This document shows positions 6,683 through 11,288 of a stretch of 11,288 nt of DNA, in pieces; position 1 is the stretch's first letter, and the number at the start of each line of letters is the position of its first letter. Below the pieces are notes generated by a model, which had not been told where the DNA came from, made no database searches, and saw nothing but the letters and a program-made list of their open reading frames with translations. The translations under genes were made by a program, and so were the position numbers. The DNA lies in NCBI GenBank assembly GCA_964388595.1, contig CAYMAX010000045.1:1-11288 (forward strand), read 5' to 3'. The stretch comes from CAYMAX01 sp964388595. GTDB taxonomy: Bacteria > Bacteroidota > Bacteroidia > Bacteroidales > UBA932.

Positions 6683-7858
6683 TTAATAATAAATAAACTC
6701 CCCGAACTCACTTTTGATAACAACTTCACTTCCGGGAGAAGAATGGACATGTCCGATTACCCTGGCATCGACCCCGAAAGAGCGGGATATGGCAATGATA
6801 TCATCTGCATATTGTGGAGGGAGGTAGATTTCCATTCTATGCCCCATATTGAAAACTTTATACATCTCTTTCCAATCAGTCTGAGATTCTTTCTGAATGG
6901 CTGAGAAAAGAGGAGGCACAGGAAAAAGATTGTCCTTTACCACCTGCAGATTATCAATGAAATGGAGAACTTTGGTTTGAGCCCCTCCTGAGCAATGAAT
7001 CATACCATGGATATGCTGACGATGGTGGGCAAAAATCTCTTTAGCAATAGGAAGATAAGTCCTGGTGGGAGAAAGAACAAGCTTGCCGTAAGAAAGGCCG
7101 GAGACAGGTTCTATATCGGTGAGATGTTTGCCTCCGGAATAGATAAGCTCCTCATTGATTTGAGAATCATAACTTTCAGGATAGAGCGCTGCGAGATAAT
7201 GTGCAAAAAGGTCGTGACGGGCAGAAGTGAGACCATTGCTTCCGGTCCCTCCGTTGTATTGTTCTTCATAAGAAGATTGTCCGAAGGAAGCGAGAGCCAC
7301 TATCACATCTCCATCAGAGATATTGGCATTGTCTATCACCTCCGAGCGTTTAATCCGGGCGCAGACGGTGCTGTCTACTATTACTGTCCTTACAAGGTCC
7401 CCCACATCTGCTGTCTCTCCACCAGTAAGGACAATATTCACTCCGTAGTCTTTCATCTTCTCGATAAACTCAGAAGTACCTGAAATCAACGCAGAAATTA
7501 CTTCCCCCGGCACTTTATTCTTATTGCGACCTATAGTCGACGATAGAAGAAGATGGTCTGTCACACCGACGCATAGCAAATCGTCTGTATTCATCACTAT
7601 GGCATCTTGAGATATTCCCTTCCATACACTCATATCTCCTGTCTCCTTCCAATAAACATAGGCAAGAGAAGATTTGGTTCCCGCTCCGTCAGCATGCATT
7701 ACCAGACAGTAATCATCGTCTCCGGAGAGATAATCCGGGATTATCTTACAAAATGCTTTTGGGAAGAGACCCTTATCGATATTTTTAATGGCATTATGGA
7801 CATCTTCTTTGGATGAAGAGACCCCTCTGAGTGCATATCTATCGTCTTTTATAGTCAT
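6683..7858 (-). CDS. purM: Phosphoribosylformylglycinamidine cyclo-ligase (AIR synthase), Bacteroidota type
   Basis: PurM closes the imidazole ring of FGAM with ATP to give AIR, the fifth step of purine synthesis. The 391-residue protein is longer than the usual roughly 345 but has the PurM superfamily landmarks in order: HADGAGTK (55-62), DAIVMNTDDLL (85-95, cf. the canonical MCVNDL region), VLTGGETAD (143-151), GSNGLTSARH (206-215, cf. HSNGYSLVRK), LSPTRTY (262-268), HCSGGAQTKVL (288-298) and FNMGHRMEI (336-344). The N-terminus (YALRGVSSSKEDVHNAI) replaces the canonical YKDAGVDI. This divergence suggests the separate AIR-synthase-related lineage seen in Bacteroidota, so the exact reaction is inferred; another PurM-superfamily ATPase remains possible. 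It starts 2 nt after glnN stops. Confidence 0.82.
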   Translation of the reverse strand: MTIKDDRYALRGVSSSKEDVHNAIKNIDKGLFPKAFCKIIPDYLSGDDDYCLVMHADGAGTKSSLAYVYWKETGDMSVWKGISQDAIVMNTDDLLCVGVTDHLLLSSTIGRNKNKVPGEVISALISGTSEFIEKMKDYGVNIVLTGGETADVGDLVRTVIVDSTVCARIKRSEVIDNANISDGDVIVALASFGQSSYEEQYNGGTGSNGLTSARHDLFAHYLAALYPESYDSQINEELIYSGGKHLTDIEPVSGLSYGKLVLSPTRTYLPIAKEIFAHHRQHIHGMIHCSGGAQTKVLHFIDNLQVVKDNLFPVPPLFSAIQKESQTDWKEMYKVFNMGHRMEIYLPPQYADDIIAISRSFGVDARVIGHVHSSPGSEVVIKSEFGEFIYY

Positions 7859-7860
7859 AA

Positions 7861-10044
7861 TTATCTGCTAAACAACAATTCTCTGTATTTAGGAAGAGGC
7901 CACAATTCATCATCTATAATCATCTCAAGTTTATCGGAACGATCCCTTATCAGATTCATATAGGGAATGACTTCACGAGTATAAGCAGCCGCCTTCTCAG
8001 CAAAATCTTCAATGAGATTGGCTTGCGAGCGTGCTTCTATCATATCATGCACATATGCTCTCAATTCGTTGATATAACGAGAGATCTTCTCAATCAATTC
8101 GAGTTGCAGAGAACACATCGTTTTGTATTGGTCCTGGTCAAACAATTGTTTTATGCCAATGGTATTCTCAATGAGGGCATTCTGAAATTTAATGGCGGTG
8201 GGAATAACATGATTGATGATGAGATCCCCCATCACTCTTGCCTCTATCTGCAACTTCTTGGTATAGGTCTCATCCAGCACTTCATACCGAGCTGTCAATT
8301 CTCTTTGGGAGAGGACATTCATAGAGGTGAACAGTTTGACAGACTTGGGAGAAATATATGATTTGTACGCACTCGGGACATCAGTAACACCTTGAAGACC
8401 CCTCTTGCGAGCCTCTTTCTGCCATTGTTCGCTGTATCCATTGCCTTCAAATCTTATCTTTTTGGATTCTTTTATAAATTGGCGTATCACTCTCAGCACT
8501 GCATCTTCCTGCTTTACACCTTTGTCAGTGAGCGCATCAACTAATTTACGGAAACGGGTAAGCTGCTGTGCAACAATAGTATTGAGCACGAACATAGATG
8601 AAGCGATATTGACAGATGAGCCTACTGCTCTGAATTCAAAGCGATTGCCGGTAAAGGCAAATGGAGAGGTACGATTTCGGTCTGTATTATCGGGGAGAAT
8701 CTCAGGAATATTGTTGACGATGTTTAGCCTTACATCTTCTCTGTCGACCGATGCCGAATCATCAAGACTCTCGATAGAATTGAGAAGTTTGTCCAATGTG
8801 CTTCCAATGAAGACAGACATCACTGCCGGAGGTGCTTCATTACCGCCGAGACGATAAGAATTACCGAGACTTGCGACGCTTGACATCAGCAGAAAATGAT
8901 GCTCATAGACTGCTCTGATGACAGATGTGAAGACACTTAGAAATTGCAAATTGGTACGGGGAGTCTTGCCAGGGGAGAGAAGATTGACCCCTTTGTCGGT
9001 AAAAATAGACCAGTTGCAATGCTTGCCTGAGCCATTGACACCCATAAAAGGTTTCTCGTGGAAAATCACTTTCAAATGGTGCTTCTTAGCTACTTTGCGC
9101 ATCATAATCATAAGCATAAGATTGTGATCCACAGCTAAATTACCTTCACAATAAAGAGGTGCACATTCAAATTGATTGGGGGCTACTTCATTGTGTCTGG
9201 TCTTTAACAGAATGCCGAGTTTATAGGCTTCTGTTTCGAAATCTTTCATATAAGCCATCACTCTGGAAGGGATAGCTCCGAAATAATGATCCTCGAGCTG
9301 CTGGTCCTTGGCGGCAGTGTGCCCGATGAGAGTTCTGTTACATATCTGCAGGTCGGGACGTGCTCTGAAAAGAGCATCATCCACTATAAAATATTCTTGT
9401 TCTACTCCAAGCATCACTTCAGTCTTTTTGATGTTTTTATCAAAAAGCCCTACAACGCCCAAAGTAGCTTTATTCAGTGCTCGGAGAGATTTTAAATGGG
9501 GTATCTTCATATCGAGAGCTTCTCCCGTATATGATACGAAGATAGTGGGAATACACAAAGTCCCATCAATAATGAAAGCGGGAGAACTCGGGTCCCATGC
9601 TGTATAACCACGGGCTTCAAAAGTGTTTCTAAGACCTCCGTTGGGGAAACTTGAGGCATCGGGCTCCTGTTGGACTAAAGCACTCCCTTTAAAATTTTCA
9701 AAAGCAACACCATCTTTATCCATATCGATAAAGGCTTCGTGCTTTTCTGCTGTAGAATCTGTAAGAGGGTGAAACCAGTGTGTATAATGGGTCGCGCCCA
9801 TTTCTACTGCCCAGTTTTTCATTCCCATAGCTATCTGATCGGCATATTTGCGATCGATACTTACTGATTCGTGAATAGAGGAAACCACCTCTTTGTAGGC
9901 ATCCGTAGAGAGATACTTGCGCATCTTCTCCAGGTCAAAGACATTTTGCCCGAAATAGCCGGAAACGGGCTTTTCTTCCAAGAAGAATCGTACGGCTTTG
10001 TGAGATGAGAACTCGTCGAGAGCTCTGTTGCGGATAATACTCAT
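7861..10044 (-). CDS. glnN: Glutamine synthetase type III
   Basis: The enzyme makes glutamine from glutamate, ammonia and ATP in the cytoplasm. At 727 residues it matches the GSIII subfamily (about 720-730 aa) and not type I or II (about 350-470). The N-terminal GSIII-specific domain includes THYTHWFHPLTD (85-96) and EKHEAFID (100-107). The catalytic barrel has GVEQEYFIVD (213-222, metal/glutamate binding), RHNEVAPNQFECAP (283-296), GVNGSGKHCNWSIF (335-348), YRLGGNEAPPAV (397-408) and NRFEFRAVGSS (467-477). A helical C-terminal region ends the protein. It lacks the type I adenylylation motif, so control is likely at transcription. It is the first gene of the long minus-strand unit, divergent from an aminotransferase, with a TAAATTTG -7 box 23 nt upstream. 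Confidence 0.97.
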   Translation of the reverse strand: MSIIRNRALDEFSSHKAVRFFLEEKPVSGYFGQNVFDLEKMRKYLSTDAYKEVVSSIHESVSIDRKYADQIAMGMKNWAVEMGATHYTHWFHPLTDSTAEKHEAFIDMDKDGVAFENFKGSALVQQEPDASSFPNGGLRNTFEARGYTAWDPSSPAFIIDGTLCIPTIFVSYTGEALDMKIPHLKSLRALNKATLGVVGLFDKNIKKTEVMLGVEQEYFIVDDALFRARPDLQICNRTLIGHTAAKDQQLEDHYFGAIPSRVMAYMKDFETEAYKLGILLKTRHNEVAPNQFECAPLYCEGNLAVDHNLMLMIMMRKVAKKHHLKVIFHEKPFMGVNGSGKHCNWSIFTDKGVNLLSPGKTPRTNLQFLSVFTSVIRAVYEHHFLLMSSVASLGNSYRLGGNEAPPAVMSVFIGSTLDKLLNSIESLDDSASVDREDVRLNIVNNIPEILPDNTDRNRTSPFAFTGNRFEFRAVGSSVNIASSMFVLNTIVAQQLTRFRKLVDALTDKGVKQEDAVLRVIRQFIKESKKIRFEGNGYSEQWQKEARKRGLQGVTDVPSAYKSYISPKSVKLFTSMNVLSQRELTARYEVLDETYTKKLQIEARVMGDLIINHVIPTAIKFQNALIENTIGIKQLFDQDQYKTMCSLQLELIEKISRYINELRAYVHDMIEARSQANLIEDFAEKAAAYTREVIPYMNLIRDRSDKLEMIIDDELWPLPKYRELLFSR

Positions 10045-10067
10045 CTGATATATTTATTATTAAGTCG

Positions 10068-10075
10068 CAAATTTA
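10068..10075 (-). promoter_or_regulatory. glnN unit promoter, -7 element
   Basis: The minus strand has TAAATTTG at 10068-10075, an exact TAnnTTTG match 23 nt before the glnN ATG. Transcription would begin near 10062. No convincing TTTG lies 19-21 nt upstream; the nearest, GTTG, is about 24 nt away. Either the -33 element is weak or an activator assists. It would drive all six genes from glnN to msrC. Confidence 0.5.
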
Positions 10076-10092
10076 GAGTTTTTTGGTAAATA

Positions 10093-10126
10093 CTTGCCCA
10101 ACATGAAGATAAAGTTAATAACTTTG
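10093..10126 (+). promoter_or_regulatory. Aminotransferase promoter
   Basis: TAACTTTG at 10119-10126 matches TAnnTTTG and is 26 nt before the ATG at 10153. CTTG at 10093-10096 is a near-match to the -33 TTTG with a slightly long 22-nt spacer. The -7 box is one arm of an exact inverted repeat (10111-10125). Confidence 0.55.
10111..10125. repeat. 15-bp inverted repeat over the aminotransferase -7 box
   Basis: AAAGTTA (10111-10117), one A, then TAACTTT (10119-10125) form an exact 7-bp inverted repeat with a 1-nt centre. The right arm is the -7 element itself. Its size and position are right for an operator read by a dimeric repressor, but no regulator is visible in the window and A/T-rich DNA makes short palindromes by chance. 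Confidence 0.4.
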
Positions 10127-10152
10127 TGAGATAATAATAAACATTATATTTT

Positions 10153-11288
10153 ATGTTAACACTATCAAAGAAGGCACAGAACATGCCTGCCTCCCCCATA
10201 CGAAAATTAGTTCCTTTCTCAGATGCTGCCAAAAAGCGCGGGATAAAAGTTTACCATCTCAACATCGGGCAACCCGATGTCGTCTCCCCTGACGAAGCCC
10301 TCAATGCTGTTAAGAACAACACTCTGAAGCTCGTTTCCTATCCCAATTCTGCCGGCAACGAGTCACTTCGCAAAGGACTTGCTGAGTATTATAAGAAAAT
10401 CAACATCGACGTTGAATACACAGACATCAACATCACCACTGGTGGAAGTGAAGCACTGCAGATAGCCATTGCAGTCACTTGCGACCCCGGTGACGAGATT
10501 ATTGTTTTCGAGCCTTTCTACACCAATTACAATTCTTTTGCTCTGCAAAACGATGTCAAATTGGTCCCCATCACCACTCACATTGAGAACGGATTTGCCC
10601 TCCCTCCCATGGAACAAATCGAGAAGCTCATCACCCCTCGCACCAAAGGTATTATTGTTACCAACCCCGGCAACCCTACAGGCGTATTATATTCAAAAGA
10701 AGAAATCGAAAGTATAGGAGCCATAGCCAAGAAACACCAGATATACATCTACTCTGATGAAGTATATCGCGAATTTTGCTATACAGATGCCCCTCATTAT
10801 TCCTGTATGCACATCAAGGGTCTTGAAGATAATGTCATCCTGATAGACTCCGTATCCAAGAGATATTCCCTGTGTGGTGTACGTATCGGCAACATCGTCT
10901 CAAAAAATAAAGAAATAATGAAATGCGTCTTGAGATATGCTCAAGCCCGCCTTTGCTCTCCTGCTTATGGCCAGATAGCTGCAGAAGGAGCTCTTGACAC
11001 ACCCAAATCCTATTTCAAGATGGTCAGAGACGAATACATTCACAGAAGAAATGTCATGATTGAAGAGATTAACAAGATTCCCGGAGTTATCTGCCCTATG
11101 CCCAAAGGGGCTTTCTATGCCATCGCTCAGTTGCCTGTAGATGATACCGACAAATTTGCACAGTGGTTGCTGGAGAGTTTCTCATATCAGGGACAAACCG
11201 TCATGGTAGCTCCTCTTGCAGGTTTCTACGGCACCAAAGGTCTTGGCAAAAACCATATCACCGTCAGGAGTATTAATAAAATAGAAAT
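10153..11288 (+). CDS. Class I/II PLP-dependent aminotransferase (3' end outside window)
   Basis: This fold-type I enzyme is probably an aspartate aminotransferase-like protein moving amino groups between an amino acid and 2-oxoglutarate. 378 codons are visible from ATG 10153 with no stop; the family is about 390-400 aa, so only a few residues are missing. Landmarks are HLNIGQPDVVSP (35-46), YPNSAGNESLRKGLAEYY (63-80), TTGGSEALQIAI (95-106), NPGNPTG (171-177), SDEVYREF (201-208, PLP-binding Asp202), SVSKRYSLCGVRIG (233-246, Schiff-base Lys236 and phosphate-binding Arg244) and PKGAFYAI (317-324). Substrate choice cannot be settled from sequence. The coding strand is rich in C (CCC, ACC, ATC, AAC codons), unlike its neighbours. 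The last visible residues (NHITVRSINK) are shorter than the usual VRIAYVL-type end. Confidence 0.9.
   Translation, partial: MLTLSKKAQNMPASPIRKLVPFSDAAKKRGIKVYHLNIGQPDVVSPDEALNAVKNNTLKLVSYPNSAGNESLRKGLAEYYKKINIDVEYTDINITTGGSEALQIAIAVTCDPGDEIIVFEPFYTNYNSFALQNDVKLVPITTHIENGFALPPMEQIEKLITPRTKGIIVTNPGNPTGVLYSKEEIESIGAIAKKHQIYIYSDEVYREFCYTDAPHYSCMHIKGLEDNVILIDSVSKRYSLCGVRIGNIVSKNKEIMKCVLRYAQARLCSPAYGQIAAEGALDTPKSYFKMVRDEYIHRRNVMIEEINKIPGVICPMPKGAFYAIAQLPVDDTDKFAQWLLESFSYQGQTVMVAPLAGFYGTKGLGKNHITVRSINKIE

Noticed and set aside
6995..7483. 162-codon plus-strand frame
   Set aside because: It lies entirely opposite purM, which has clear family motifs; the translation has no recognisable pattern and no promoter.
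8405..8857. 150-codon plus-strand frame
   Set aside because: Antisense shadow of glnN, Ser/Leu-rich and low in credible motifs.
9361..9376. Hairpin TGCTCT-GAAA-AGAGCA
   Set aside because: Inside glnN coding sequence with no T-run; a chance short inverted repeat.
10041..10232. 63-codon minus-strand frame upstream of glnN
   Set aside because: It runs across the divergent promoter region and the start of the aminotransferase, with no family resemblance.
10469..10717. 82-codon plus-strand frame inside the aminotransferase
   Set aside because: A different reading frame of a gene whose main frame has all PLP-enzyme motifs.
1..11288. CRISPR arrays, insertion sequences, phage genes or a defence system
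   Set aside because: No spaced direct repeats, transposase motifs, terminal inverted repeats or defence-type domains were seen; nearly all bases belong to housekeeping-type genes.

Overview
The window looks like ordinary chromosomal DNA from a Bacteroidota (Bacteroidales-type) bacterium. Support comes from the long form of NusB, a type III glutamine synthetase, a DUF3276/PUR-type protein, A/T-rich leaders without clear Shine-Dalgarno sites, and several promoters of the Bacteroidota form (TTTG about 19 nt before TAnnTTTG). I see no mobile elements, CRISPR array, rRNA or phage genes. No gap between genes exceeds about 110 bases.

Layout from left to right. (1) Bases 1-2282, minus strand: nusB, yajC and a YbbR-like membrane protein cut off by the window edge. 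They form a transcription and secretion housekeeping unit. (2) Bases 2283-2812: a short divergent promoter region, then one plus-strand gene for a small PUR-family nucleic-acid-binding protein, ending in a strong hairpin terminator. (3) Bases 2816-10044, minus strand: a compact run of glnN, purM, a glutamate-racemase-like lipoprotein gene, a DEDDy 3'-5' exonuclease gene, an RlmI-like rRNA methyltransferase gene and msrC. Gaps are 5 nt or less, with one 1-nt overlap. A tRNA-Cys gene with its own promoter inside the end of msrC follows, and the run meets the PUR gene's terminator from the other side. (4) Bases 10153-11288, plus strand: a class I PLP aminotransferase, divergent from glnN and cut off by the right edge.

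The long unit begins with ammonia assimilation (GlnN) and purine synthesis, which consumes glutamine (PurM). It then passes to RNA processing and modification, repair of oxidised free methionine, and finally a tRNA. The divergent aminotransferase probably uses glutamate/2-oxoglutarate, so the glnN side of the window has a nitrogen theme. The gene I would look at first is the racemase-like lipoprotein at 5199-6677. It has a lipoprotein signal and most glutamate-racemase motifs, but its second catalytic cysteine is serine and the substrate-binding residues after the first cysteine are changed. It may therefore be an extracytoplasmic protein with a chemistry other than glutamate racemisation. Smaller points are a palindrome exactly over the aminotransferase -7 box, interleaved nusB/PUR promoters, and a C in place of the near-universal U55 in tRNA-Cys.
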